A stretch of DNA of 64,000 bases, from assembly GCF_014202765.1 (NCBI RefSeq), contig NZ_JACHHN010000001.1, forward strand, positions 82,020-146,019. The letters run 5' to 3'. The notes beneath the pieces were generated by a model. The model worked only from the letters and a program-made list of their open reading frames with translations, was not told where the DNA came from and did no database searches. Both the position numbers and the translations under genes were made by a program. Source of the DNA: Silvimonas terrae. GTDB taxonomy: Bacteria; Pseudomonadota; Gammaproteobacteria; Burkholderiales; Chitinibacteraceae. How positions within the stretch are numbered: position 1 is the first letter of the stretch; every line of letters begins with the position of its first letter. Of the stretch, positions 49,137 through 58,402 are shown piece by piece.

Positions 49137-52100
49137 TCAGCGTATGGGGCTGTGTCCGTCGCCGGCGGCTAACCAGCGCGCTGCAAATTCGTCAGCCGGC
49201 ACGGGACGCCCATAGAAAAATCCCTGCGCATAATCACAGCCGGCGTGTTGCAGGATGCGGCGTTGCTCGTCAGTTTCGACGCCTTCTGCAATGACTTTCA
49301 GGCCCAGCTTGTGTGCCATGACGATAATGGCTTCGCACAGCGCCTGATCATTGGCATCGGTTTCCAGGTGGGCAATAAATACGCGGTCAATCTTCAGATA
49401 ATCAATATTGAATTTCTTCAAATAAGTCAGTGACGAATAGCCGGTACCAAAATCGTCAATCGCCACCTGGATACCGGCGGCCCGATATTCACGCAATTTT
49501 TTAAGCGTGCCAGGTTCCGTATTCAGCAATAGCCCTTCAGTAATTTCAATACAGATACCATCGCCTGGAAACTGGCGTTGTTCCAGATGCTGTACCCAGC
49601 CAGAACTGGTTTTATCGGCCTGCCGAATCTGCACCGGTGATTTGTTCACACTGATCTGAAAGTCCGGCCGGTATTGGCAGCGCCATTGATTCACCTGATT
49701 CAACGCTTGCTCGAACACCCAATCGCCAATAGGAATGATCAGCCCCGTATCTTCTGCCACCGTAATGAACTGGCCGGGTTCGATCATGCCCAGAGCGGGG
49801 TGTTGCCAGCGGATCAAGGCTTCTGCCTTGAACACCTGCCCGTCAGCCAGATCCACAATGGGCTGGTAGTACACCCGGAACTGCTGTGCCGCCAGCGCGG
49901 CACGCAGATCGCTGATCAGCCGCATGCGGCGCTGGGCTTGCTCGTGCAGATCGGCGGTGAAATAGCTATAGCGGTTGCGGCCGTGATTCTTGGCGCGGTA
50001 CATGGCCTGATCGGCGTTCTTGAACAAGGTTTCCAGGTCCTGGGCATCTTGCGGGAACAGCGTGATCCCCAGACTGGCCGAGACATAGGTGTCCAGATCA
50101 TCCAGCCGGAAGGGTTCGCTCAGGGCCTTGAGGATATCTTCTGCCACCCGGTCGATGGCCTGGGCGTCGAAACCGGCATCCCGGCCGGACAAAATCACGG
50201 TGAACTCATCCCCGCCCAGTCGTGCCACCGTATCGGACTCCCGCACGCAACTGCCAATGCGGCGCGCGGCTTCAACCAGCAGTACGTCGCCCTTGTCATG
50301 GCCCAGCGTGTCGTTCACTTCTTTGAAGTGATCAAGATCAATCAGCATCAGCACCATATTCTGGCCGTTGCGGTGGCAGACCCGGGCTTCGTGCTCCAGT
50401 CGATCATGGAACATCTGCCGGTTGGGCAAACCGGTCAGCAAGTCAAAGTTGGCCTGTTTCCAGACCATGTCTTCAAACTCGATACGCTCGGTAATATCGC
50501 GGCCAATGGCCAGCACACTCATGACCTGGCCGGCCTGGTTTTTTTCCGGGGCCAGGCGGATATGACTAACGCGCAACTGGTCGTTCAGCCCCGGCCATTT
50601 GAGCTCAAATTGATCGAGCTGACCGGTTTCAAAGACTTTGAGCAGATGCGCTTCATAGATTTCCGCATCGATCCCGCCTGGGCTTTGCGAGGGCGATTTG
50701 CCCAGCAGTGCTGCCGCACCGCCAGCAAACTGATTGGCAAACGCGGGGTTGACGTAAATGCGCTGACACTCGGCGTTGTAGCGGGCTACCGTATCGGGGG
50801 AGTTCTCGGTCAGGGAACGGAACTCTCTTTCCCGCGCGCTTAACGCGGCGGTCCGTTCTTCCACCGTGCGTTCCAGCGACGCGTTGATACTGTTGACTTG
50901 GTTGATTTTGCGGCCAATGGCATCGTTCATGGCAATGAAACTGTCGGTCAGGACAGAGAGCTCACGCAGGCGGGCCGGGGCAGATTTGAGGGCCGCCAGT
51001 TCTTGCTGCACCAGATGATCTTCCGGATCGTGCGCCACGCGCCGGAAAATCCGGATCAGCGCGCTCAAGGGGCCAGAGATCGACGAGGCCAGATACATGG
51101 CAAACGGAATACTCAGCAACAAGCTGACCCCGGCGATGAACAGCAGGATGTGGACGGTCTGGCGGATGGCGTCGGCGGTGATCTGGCGCGAGCACAAGAT
51201 GGCCAGGCTACCCATGGCATGCTGACCGTTTCCCAGCGTGACCACGTACTGGTAATAGCCTTCCCGATTGACAAGGTTCTCAGTCAGATCATTTTCGCTG
51301 GCTGCGGCGGCCCCGGTGATGACGACATCACTGTGGGTCAGACGCGTGTAGGCCGGCACGCTGCCCACGGTCAGGTTATTGCCGGCAAACACGTTGATAT
51401 CGGTGTCGGTCAGCCGTCGCCACTGGGTCAGCATGGCTAAATCCAGCAAACGGGTCATGACCACCAACCCTTCTTGCGAGAGCTTTTCTGTGCCGACGGC
51501 TTCGTCAAATACCAGCCCTTGCACCGGCACCTGGGTCTGAACGGCCAGTTGCCCGTCCACCACCGTGTAAACCGTTTGTTCCCGTTGCGGTAACGGGCCG
51601 TCAAACTGCTCGGCCAGGTGCGGTGGTTTGGCCACCTTGTGCAAATCCCCCATATTGGCGCTGGAGCCCGCCGGGGCGCTGGCTGCTTTGAAGAGCGGCA
51701 CCGGGGCAACCTGGGCATAGCCAAACTGGTCTGCCTTTTTGTCCAGCAAGGCAAAAGACACCAGCTTGCCCTGGCTGTTGTACACCAGAACCTGATCGGC
51801 TTCAGCGGTTTTGGCCGCTTGCCAGGTATCACCCACCAGTTGCCGGTAGGTGGCGGTCAGGGTGGCTTCGTCGATACCGGTATCTGCGTAGCGGGTCAGA
51901 AACCAGAGGGTGGTGCCCAGATTGCCCTGAGTGGCTAACTGGCGTGAGCCGGTCAGCAAGGACAAGCGCTGTGTATTGAGATTGTCGTTAATCAGGTTGG
52001 CGGCTTTGTGCAGCACATCCCTGGCCTGATTCTGGTACTGCTGGCTGATGACCCAGGACGCGGCAAGGGTATACGCGCCGGCAAGCAGGACACTGATCAG

Positions 52101-52145
52101 GATCGCGCCGGACAGGAACCGGTTTTTTAGCCGGGTGATTTTCAT
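49137..52145 (-). CDS. Membrane PAS-GGDEF-EAL protein with a large periplasmic domain
   Basis: The 1002-residue protein has a membrane helix at about 10-32, a periplasmic domain of about 300 residues (35-335), a second helix (about 338-360), a HAMP-like linker and coiled coil, a PAS domain (about 445-560), GGDEF (about 570-725) and EAL (about 745-990). GGDEF is intact at about residue 644 and is preceded by an RESD inhibitory site. The EAL domain keeps EALIRW and DDFGTGYSS. It should be bifunctional for c-di-GMP. A TorT-like binding protein gene lies 91 bp upstream on the same strand, so that protein may act as its ligand receptor. Confidence 0.9.
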   Translation of the reverse strand: MKITRLKNRFLSGAILISVLLAGAYTLAASWVISQQYQNQARDVLHKAANLINDNLNTQRLSLLTGSRQLATQGNLGTTLWFLTRYADTGIDEATLTATYRQLVGDTWQAAKTAEADQVLVYNSQGKLVSFALLDKKADQFGYAQVAPVPLFKAASAPAGSSANMGDLHKVAKPPHLAEQFDGPLPQREQTVYTVVDGQLAVQTQVPVQGLVFDEAVGTEKLSQEGLVVMTRLLDLAMLTQWRRLTDTDINVFAGNNLTVGSVPAYTRLTHSDVVITGAAAASENDLTENLVNREGYYQYVVTLGNGQHAMGSLAILCSRQITADAIRQTVHILLFIAGVSLLLSIPFAMYLASSISGPLSALIRIFRRVAHDPEDHLVQQELAALKSAPARLRELSVLTDSFIAMNDAIGRKINQVNSINASLERTVEERTAALSAREREFRSLTENSPDTVARYNAECQRIYVNPAFANQFAGGAAALLGKSPSQSPGGIDAEIYEAHLLKVFETGQLDQFELKWPGLNDQLRVSHIRLAPEKNQAGQVMSVLAIGRDITERIEFEDMVWKQANFDLLTGLPNRQMFHDRLEHEARVCHRNGQNMVLMLIDLDHFKEVNDTLGHDKGDVLLVEAARRIGSCVRESDTVARLGGDEFTVILSGRDAGFDAQAIDRVAEDILKALSEPFRLDDLDTYVSASLGITLFPQDAQDLETLFKNADQAMYRAKNHGRNRYSYFTADLHEQAQRRMRLISDLRAALAAQQFRVYYQPIVDLADGQVFKAEALIRWQHPALGMIEPGQFITVAEDTGLIIPIGDWVFEQALNQVNQWRCQYRPDFQISVNKSPVQIRQADKTSSGWVQHLEQRQFPGDGICIEITEGLLLNTEPGTLKKLREYRAAGIQVAIDDFGTGYSSLTYLKKFNIDYLKIDRVFIAHLETDANDQALCEAIIVMAHKLGLKVIAEGVETDEQRRILQHAGCDYAQGFFYGRPVPADEFAARWLAAGDGHSPIR

Positions 52146-52236
52146 GGCGCACTCATATTACGGCTGTGGTAGCGGGCTCGATTCAAACGTTCAACATGAT
52201 CAGCGGGTTGGCAAGGGGTTGGCAAAAGTCATCTGG

Positions 52237-53394
52237 CTATTTCCGGTTGGGCGGCGTGTAGGTCAACACCGGCACATAGTCATCCGGTGGTATGGAGGCA
52301 TTGAACGGATAGTGACTGTAATTTGCCGCATCCAGCAGGCCCAGCTTGATCAGCATGACAGGGGGTGAGCGAGGGGTGCGCCCCTCCAGATAATTCACCA
52401 CCGCATTGGTGACCACGCGCGCCTGGCTTACCCCCCGGGTATCCACTGCGGCGACAATTTCTTTTTTGCGGACAGAGAGCGCAATTTCCCGCGTGAGGTC
52501 ATAAGCGACGATGCGGATTTTGCCCTCCAGCCGGGATTCTTTGACCGGCAGCCACGCCGCCGGCGCACAGCCAGTGCAACCGATGATGTAGTCGAGCGTC
52601 TTGCCGTAGTGGGCCACCATACGGGACGCCAGTTGCGTCTGAATGATCCGGTCGCTGTCACCATATTCAATATCGACGATATTGATCGGAATGGGAGAAT
52701 CTTCGACCGCAAGGCGTGTGCCATTGACCTCTCCCTTCACCCAGCCCGCGTCGGCGGGGCCGGGCAGCAGGCCGATCTCCACATGCTTGAGACCGCGCTG
52801 CTGCGCATCCTTGATGATCCATTGCACGGCAGAGCGCCCCATGCCCAGCAAAGACGTGGTGACCTTGAGGGTGAGGGCCGGACTGGTACTGTCATTGGCC
52901 AGTTCGAACACCGGAATGCCGGCTTGTCTGGCGCGGGCGATAGAGGCGTCATTGGCGCTCAGACTGATGGGCGACACCACGATGGCGTCGTAACGGGCGG
53001 CAATGGCGTCATCCATCTGCCGCAACTGGCTAATCAGATCGTCATAGCCGCTGGCGGGAATGATATTGACCGCGACGCCAAGCCGGCTGGCCTCGGCCAT
53101 CACCCCATAAGCCGCGCCCACCCAATACGGGTCTTTCAGATGCGGGAACAAAAACGCAATGCGCCAGGGCCGGGTGGCCGGCCGCGCCATGACAAAGCGG
53201 GAGGCGTGGCTGCGTCCGGCAGACAGGGCGTCATCTGCGGTGACGCCGGGGTGGGGCAGCCCGTCGACAGAGATAATCTCGACCGGTGCAAATTCAGTGA
53301 TGCCGGGCTCTGCCGGTTGCGCCCAGGCCGCATTCCCGATCCCGAGGCATGCCAGGCATGCAATAAGGCAGCAGAAAGACTGGGACAACGCCAT
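52237..53394 (-). CDS. TorT-like periplasmic binding protein
   Basis: The 385-residue precursor has a signal peptide (about 1-25, ending AWAQPA) and a type-I periplasmic binding fold of the Peripla_BP_4 kind, with RIAFLFPHLKDPYWVGAAYGV, ISQLRQMDDAIAARYDAIVVSP and VAYDLTREI typical of TorT. TorT senses trimethylamine N-oxide with its sensor TorS. Here no TorS, TorR or TorA gene is near; instead a GGDEF-EAL gene follows. No transporter subunits are adjacent, which supports a sensing rather than uptake role. The ligand is unknown. Confidence 0.83.
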   Translation of the reverse strand: MALSQSFCCLIACLACLGIGNAAWAQPAEPGITEFAPVEIISVDGLPHPGVTADDALSAGRSHASRFVMARPATRPWRIAFLFPHLKDPYWVGAAYGVMAEASRLGVAVNIIPASGYDDLISQLRQMDDAIAARYDAIVVSPISLSANDASIARARQAGIPVFELANDSTSPALTLKVTTSLLGMGRSAVQWIIKDAQQRGLKHVEIGLLPGPADAGWVKGEVNGTRLAVEDSPIPINIVDIEYGDSDRIIQTQLASRMVAHYGKTLDYIIGCTGCAPAAWLPVKESRLEGKIRIVAYDLTREIALSVRKKEIVAAVDTRGVSQARVVTNAVVNYLEGRTPRSPPVMLIKLGLLDAANYSHYPFNASIPPDDYVPVLTYTPPNRK

Positions 53395-53820
53395 CTTGAT
53401 GGAAATTCCAGGGGATTGAGTAAGAATGCCGATGCTGATTCAGCATACAGCAGCACCATGATATCGGCATTTTTTTACAATCCGGTTTGGCAAGGCGTCG
53501 GAGAAATACAACCAGACTGGCGGGCGGCAGGCGGCTATCAGCCCAATCATTGCGGGCCAGGCTGTGTTTCAGCAGCCTGGTGCGGTGGTCAAACGGGGTG
53601 TGTAACGGCCTGCGGATTGGCCCATCTGCAACAGGTTTACAGATTTGCCCGCCGCTTGACGGCTGTAAGACACAAATCCGGCATCTGGTAAGGCAGTATG
53701 AATAGTGCTGCCTAAACTGTCAGTAAAGGGCGGGATCAGCCCGGCAAGCAGCGTATTTCTGGCTTCATTCAAAAACACGCAATCCACAGGCAGGTTTTTC
53801 GGGAGAGGGGGTATTCGGCT
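53395..53820. other. Divergent promoter region between the binding protein and chemoreceptor genes
   Basis: No gene or repeat is supported in this 426-bp gap. It should carry the promoters of both divergent genes. GGAGAGGGGG precedes the chemoreceptor ATG. Confidence 0.35.
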
Positions 53821-55704
53821 ATGCGTTCCTTGCGTGCACGATTGATTGTCTTCATGGTGATCTTGACGGTGTTGATCACCTCTTTATTGGCCGGCGCGGC
53901 GTATTACAAAATGCGCACAGAAATCCTGGCCGGGCTCAATAACGAAATCAGGGGCGTCGCCCTTGGCTATAACGTGGTGCTGCGCAACTGGATTGCCGAC
54001 AAACGCCGGGTGATTGCCGGTGTGGGCGAGATGATTGGTGCGGCCAGCTCCGACGCGACACCCATCCTTACCCAGGCGGAAAAGAGTTCTACCTTTGATT
54101 CGGTCTATTTTGGCACCACCGCCAGACAGATGGTCCAGGGGCATAACCTGGACCTGCCGGCGGGCTACGATCCCACCAGTCGCCCCTGGTACAAGCAAGC
54201 GGTCAGTGACGACAAACTGATCCTTACCGCGCCGTATATTGACGCCTCGACCAAACAACTGACGCTGTCTTTTGCCGCGCCGGTCAAAGGGGCAGACAAA
54301 CAACTCAAAGGCGTGGTGGCGGGCGATGTGTACCTCTCGGCCCTTGTTAAAGATGTCCTCAATATCAAGCTGACCGGCGACGGTTATGCCTTCCTGGTGG
54401 GCAAAGATGGCAAGGTGCTGGCGCACAGTGACACCTCGCTGGTGCTCAAGTCGGTATCGGATATCTCCAAAGACTTGCCGGGAGATCAATTGGGATCGAT
54501 TGCTGACGGTCAGTTGCATGAGGCCAGCATTGGCGGCCAGCAGAAATTCTTTTACCTGGAACCGATTGAACAATCAGACCTTTACCTGGCACTGGTGATC
54601 GATAAATCGGCCGCACTGGCCCCGTTGAACCAGATGCTGGGCCTGTGCATTGGCGCGCTGGTGCTGGTTCTGGTGGTGGTGGTGCCACTGGCCAGCCTGT
54701 TGATCGGCAATATGTTGTCGGGCTTGCTGCGCGTGCGTTCGGCCATGCAGGAGATTGCGCAAGGCGGGGGAGACCTGACCCGCAAGATCGACATTGCCGG
54801 GCAGGATGAAATTGCCCAGACCGCCCAGGCCTTCAACCGCTTTACCGAACAACTGCGCGGTATGTTCAGTGATATCCAGCAACAAAGCGATAGCCTGACT
54901 TCTGGCGTGGAAGGCATCAACAGCGTGCTGCGTGATCTCGCCAATGACTCGCAACGGCTGTCTGATCTGGCCGCCACCAACGCCGCGACTATTGAAGAGA
55001 TCACCGTCAGCATTACGCATATTGCCGACAACGCCACCGATGCCGATGAACTGGTGCAAAACACCGGCAAATTGTCCGGTGAATCTGCCGCCACCGTGCA
55101 ACAAGTGGCGCACGAAGTGGGCAGATCATCGCAAGAGGTAGAGTCTCTGGCCAATCTGCTTGATACCCTGAGTCGGCGCTCCCAGGAAATCAGCAGCATC
55201 ATCCAGGTGATCAAGGAAATTGCCGATCAAACCAACCTGCTGGCGCTCAACGCCGCCATTGAAGCCGCCCGCGCCGGCGAACAAGGCCGAGGCTTTGCCG
55301 TGGTGGCCGATGAGGTGCGCAAACTGGCCGAGCGCACGGGTTCTGCCACGCTGGAAATCACCGGCATGATCGACGCCATCCGGACTGAAACCGCTGCGGC
55401 GGTAGGCAGCATGCAGCGCACCCACACCGTGGTGCAACGGGGTGTGGCGCTGTCTAACGAGGCCTCCGGCAACATTGGCACCATCCGCGAAAACATGGAT
55501 GGCGTGATGCGCAAGATCGGGGAAATCGCGCTCTCGACCAAAGAACAACAGCAAGCCACGACGGCGATGGCGCAAAGTGCGGAAGACATCACCGTGCGCA
55601 TGCAGCAGACCGATGCCTCTTTGCAGCGCGCTACGGACAGCGTGCGGCATCTGAACGAACTGGCGACTTTCTTGCGCCAGATGTTCAGCAAGTTTCATAT
55701 CTGA
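53821..55704 (+). CDS. Methyl-accepting chemotaxis protein with dCache domain
   Basis: The 627-residue receptor has a membrane helix (about 7-29), a double-Cache domain (about 35-265), a second helix (about 275-300), HAMP and a signalling domain whose tip contains [20 protein letters not shown]. The dCache domain includes [18 protein letters not shown] and GDVYLSAL, which match the dCache_1 amino-acid recognition motif. Amino acids or related amines are therefore likely ligands. ATG at 53821 is the only good start. REP-like DNA follows. Confidence 0.92.
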   Translation: MRSLRARLIVFMVILTVLITSLLAGAAYYKMRTEILAGLNNEIRGVALGYNVVLRNWIADKRRVIAGVGEMIGAASSDATPILTQAEKSSTFDSVYFGTTARQMVQGHNLDLPAGYDPTSRPWYKQAVSDDKLILTAPYIDASTKQLTLSFAAPVKGADKQLKGVVAGDVYLSALVKDVLNIKLTGDGYAFLVGKDGKVLAHSDTSLVLKSVSDISKDLPGDQLGSIADGQLHEASIGGQQKFFYLEPIEQSDLYLALVIDKSAALAPLNQMLGLCIGALVLVLVVVVPLASLLIGNMLSGLLRVRSAMQEIAQGGGDLTRKIDIAGQDEIAQTAQAFNRFTEQLRGMFSDIQQQSDSLTSGVEGINSVLRDLANDSQRLSDLAATNAATIEEITVSITHIADNATDADELVQNTGKLSGESAATVQQVAHEVGRSSQEVESLANLLDTLSRRSQEISSIIQVIKEIADQTNLLALNAAIEAARAGEQGRGFAVVADEVRKLAERTGSATLEITGMIDAIRTETAAAVGSMQRTHTVVQRGVALSNEASGNIGTIRENMDGVMRKIGEIALSTKEQQQATTAMAQSAEDITVRMQQTDASLQRATDSVRHLNELATFLRQMFSKFHI

Positions 55705-55727
55705 ACAGCGCCGTGAGATTGTATGAG

Positions 55728-55827
55728 GAGCCCGGATGAAGCGGAGCGGGAACCCAGGGTGGCCATCCTGGCAAGAACGTCCAGGGTTTTCAGAGGTAGC
55801 CCACGTCGCCACCCCGGATTCCCGCCT
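55728..55827. repeat. Inverted REP-like element pair between chemoreceptor and clpP
   Basis: A GAGCCCGGATGAAGCGGAGCGGG element at 55728 and its inverse CCACCCCGGATTCCCGCC at 55809 lie face to face. They match GTAGCCCGGATG elements at 13002, 17461, 23191 and 63911. Confidence 0.65.
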
Positions 55828-55860
55828 TCGGCGACGCCATTGTGTTCGGCCAGTGGGCCA

Positions 55861-56478
55861 TTAACGCCCGGGGGCTCGCACCGTCAGCACATGATCGATC
55901 AGACCATAATCAACGCCTTCCGCCGCCGACATGAAATGGTCGCGGTCCAGGTCTTTCTCGATCTGCGCCAGCGTGCGCCCGGTGCGCTCGGCATAAATGG
56001 TATTGAGCCGATGGCGCAGGTACAGCACCTCACGCGCCTGGATTTCAATATCCGCCGCCACCCCCTGCGCCCCGCCGTGCGGTTGATGCAGCATCAGCCG
56101 CGCATTGGGCAGCGCATAACGCTTGCCCACCGCCCCGGCCGTCAGCAAAAACGAGCCCATGCTGGCCGCCATCCCGGTGCAAAGGGTCGATACATCGGGT
56201 TTGATAAACTGCATGGTGTCGTAGACCGCCATGCCCGCATACACTGAACCACCCGGCGAGTTGATATAGAGCGAAATATCCTTGTCCGGGTTTTCTGATT
56301 CCAGAAACAACATCTGGGCCACAACCAGATTGGCCGATTGCTCGGTGACTTCGCCCACCAGAAAAATCACCCGCTCTTTCAACAGGCGGGAGTAAATATC
56401 GTAGGCGCGTTCACCGCCGCCGGTTTGTTCGATGACAGTGGGCACAAGACCCAGTCCGGAAGGAAAATGAGCAGTCAT
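55861..56478 (-). CDS. clpP: ClpP protease subunit (paralogue)
   Basis: The 205-residue peptidase has the ClpP fold with catalytic Ser106 (GMAASMGSF), His131 (MLHQPHGG) and Asp180 (DLDRDHF). It should form barrel-shaped complexes that degrade proteins unfolded by ClpA/ClpX. The usual neighbours tig, clpX and lon are absent, so this is probably a second, specialised ClpP. ATG at 56478 gives the normal length; the frame extends upstream without conserved sequence. A SigJ-like sigma gene is divergent from it. Confidence 0.93.
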   Translation of the reverse strand: MTAHFPSGLGLVPTVIEQTGGGERAYDIYSRLLKERVIFLVGEVTEQSANLVVAQMLFLESENPDKDISLYINSPGGSVYAGMAVYDTMQFIKPDVSTLCTGMAASMGSFLLTAGAVGKRYALPNARLMLHQPHGGAQGVAADIEIQAREVLYLRHRLNTIYAERTGRTLAQIEKDLDRDHFMSAAEGVDYGLIDHVLTVRAPGR

Positions 56479-56641
56479 GATGGTCCTTGCGTAGCAAAGT
56501 AAAGCGCGTTGAGAAGAGGTCTCGCCCGCTTGACGCACCGGCGCTGGTGCCGTGTGACGCTACAAAAAAAATAGCCCTGGCGTGTCACGTCAGCTCACGA
56601 CCAGACGTCATGTCACATCACCCTGTCTGTGGAGAAAACCA

Positions 56642-57331
56642 ATGCCGCGCACGACCGATCCCGATGGCGCCCTGTTTGAACGCCTGCGCCCGCGCCTGAA
56701 AGCGATCAGCCACCGTATCGTCGGCAGCGAGGCAGAAGCCGAAGACATCGTGCAAGACTGTTTTCTGAAGTGGCAAAGCGCTGACCAAAGCGCGCTGGGC
56801 ACGCCGGTGGCCTGGCTGACCACCGTAGTGCAGCACCAATCCATAGACCGCCTGCGCAAACGCCACCGTGACCTGCTGACCGCCCAGGCTGCCCAGGAGC
56901 TGACGCCAGCAGATGACCCTGCCTCACCAGAAAAAGAGTTACTGCGCCGGGCTGAACTGGGCGCAGCGCTGGCCGGGCTGCTGGCGCATCTATCACCCGC
57001 AGAGCGCCTGGCCGTGGTCCTGCATGAAGTGCTGGAATGCGAGCATGCCGACATTGCCGCCGTGCTGGGCATCAGCATCGTCAACGCTCGCCAGCACCTG
57101 GCCCGCGCCCGTCGGCGCCTGCGCGAGGCACAAACCGGGGCCGCATTGCCAGCCAGCACACCGCCGGGCCGCGAGCAGATACAGCGGTTTCAGAACGCAC
57201 TCAACGGCCAGGATGTCCCGGCCTTATTGACGCTGCTTGGCGCATCAACCAACCCGCCGCAGACTGGCCCGCAATGCCACTTCGGCATGAGTGCCAATGA
57301 CGCGGTGTATTGCATGGCCATGGCGGCGTAA
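56642..57331 (+). CDS. SigJ-like ECF sigma factor with a short C-terminal domain
   Basis: The 229-residue protein has sigma region 2 (about 10-75, with AEDIVQDCFLKWQ and TPVAWLTTVVQHQSIDRLR) and region 4 (about 115-165, LSPAERLAVVLHEVLECEHADIAAVLGIS). Relatives of SigJ/ECF41 type carry an NTF2-like SnoaL domain of about 110 residues after region 4. Here only about 50 residues remain, including a GREQIQRFQNALNGQD start, so the regulatory domain is truncated or degenerate. GGAG lies seven bases before ATG 56642. No anti-sigma or partner gene is adjacent. Confidence 0.85.
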   Translation: MPRTTDPDGALFERLRPRLKAISHRIVGSEAEAEDIVQDCFLKWQSADQSALGTPVAWLTTVVQHQSIDRLRKRHRDLLTAQAAQELTPADDPASPEKELLRRAELGAALAGLLAHLSPAERLAVVLHEVLECEHADIAAVLGISIVNARQHLARARRRLREAQTGAALPASTPPGREQIQRFQNALNGQDVPALLTLLGASTNPPQTGPQCHFGMSANDAVYCMAMAA

Positions 57332-57454
57332 AACGGGGCTGATGTCCTCACCGCCGCACAATTCAGAAAAACTGAATTAAACAGGCGCGGCCCGTGATTG
57401 TCGGCCTGCGGCCCCCCTGCCTACACTCGTTTCATCTCTTGGCAGGAGCAATCC

Positions 57455-58402
57455 ATGAACGCCCCGATGACTCATCCGCTGCGCACCACCACGTTTATTG
57501 GCACTGCAGCTGGGTTTCGCATTGTTGCCCACCCGCAGCATGCCAGGCTGTATCACATTGAGTTTGAACCCACGGTGATTGAGCAATTTCTGGCTGCCAC
57601 GGCCGACATCGATTGCCAGCGCCTGGAGTACGTGCCCTTTATCCGCTTTACCCTGGCCCAGACGCTACAAAACCTGCTGGGCGAAGACTTTGGCCATACC
57701 GTACGCGCCATCTTGCAAGACAGAGCATCTGGCGGGTTTACCGCAGGGCTGCAGGGCGTGAGTGCTGCGCCGGCAGATTACGTCAAATTCGGGACGGCAT
57801 TTGCCCATCTGGCGGGGCTGCCCAATTTTGATTCCATGTCAGGCAGCTATTACGCGCGGTTTGTGGTCAAGGACACCGATAGCAGTGATTCTTACCTGCG
57901 TCAGGCGTACCGGTTATTCACGCTGCATACCGACGGCACGTTTGTGGATGAAGCCACCGACTGGCTGTTGATGATGAAATTTGCCGAGCAAAACGCGGTG
58001 GGCGGAGAGTCGCGCTTGCTGCACCTGGATGACTGGGCGGAGCTGGCGGATTTTACCGCGCATCCGCTAGGCAACCATGCCTTCACCTACAAGGCTCCCG
58101 GCAGCAAAAATGTGGGCCAGAGCATTCAGCGGCGCACGTTCTTTTTGCGCAACGGCCAGCCTTGCATCTGTTTTATTGATCAGTTTGTATACCCGGAATC
58201 CATCGCAGAGGCCGCCTGGCTAAAAGCCTTGTCAGACGCCATGGAAGCCTCTCCGGGCACGACGGCGCTGCCGTTGCCGGTGGGGGATCTGATCATGCTG
58301 AACAACCTCTTTTGGCTACATGGCCGCGCGCCTTTCGAGAAAAACACGGCATTGCATCGCGAGCTGATGCGTATTCGTGGCCAGTTTGCGGAGGGTGTGT
58401 GA
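57455..58402 (+). CDS. glaH: Glutarate 2-hydroxylase, Fe(II)/2-oxoglutarate-dependent
   Basis: The 315-residue protein matches GlaH (CsiD) in length and sequence. The Fe ligands are visible: His158 and Asp160 in TLHTDGTF and His289 in FWLHGR. It hydroxylates glutarate to L-2-hydroxyglutarate using oxygen and 2-oxoglutarate. AGGAG precedes the ATG at 57455; the frame from 57398 has no conserved sequence. The next gene, lhgO, overlaps by 4 bp and encodes the next enzyme, so this is a complete glutarate-to-2-oxoglutarate route from lysine breakdown. Confidence 0.95.
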   Translation: MNAPMTHPLRTTTFIGTAAGFRIVAHPQHARLYHIEFEPTVIEQFLAATADIDCQRLEYVPFIRFTLAQTLQNLLGEDFGHTVRAILQDRASGGFTAGLQGVSAAPADYVKFGTAFAHLAGLPNFDSMSGSYYARFVVKDTDSSDSYLRQAYRLFTLHTDGTFVDEATDWLLMMKFAEQNAVGGESRLLHLDDWAELADFTAHPLGNHAFTYKAPGSKNVGQSIQRRTFFLRNGQPCICFIDQFVYPESIAEAAWLKALSDAMEASPGTTALPLPVGDLIMLNNLFWLHGRAPFEKNTALHRELMRIRGQFAEGV

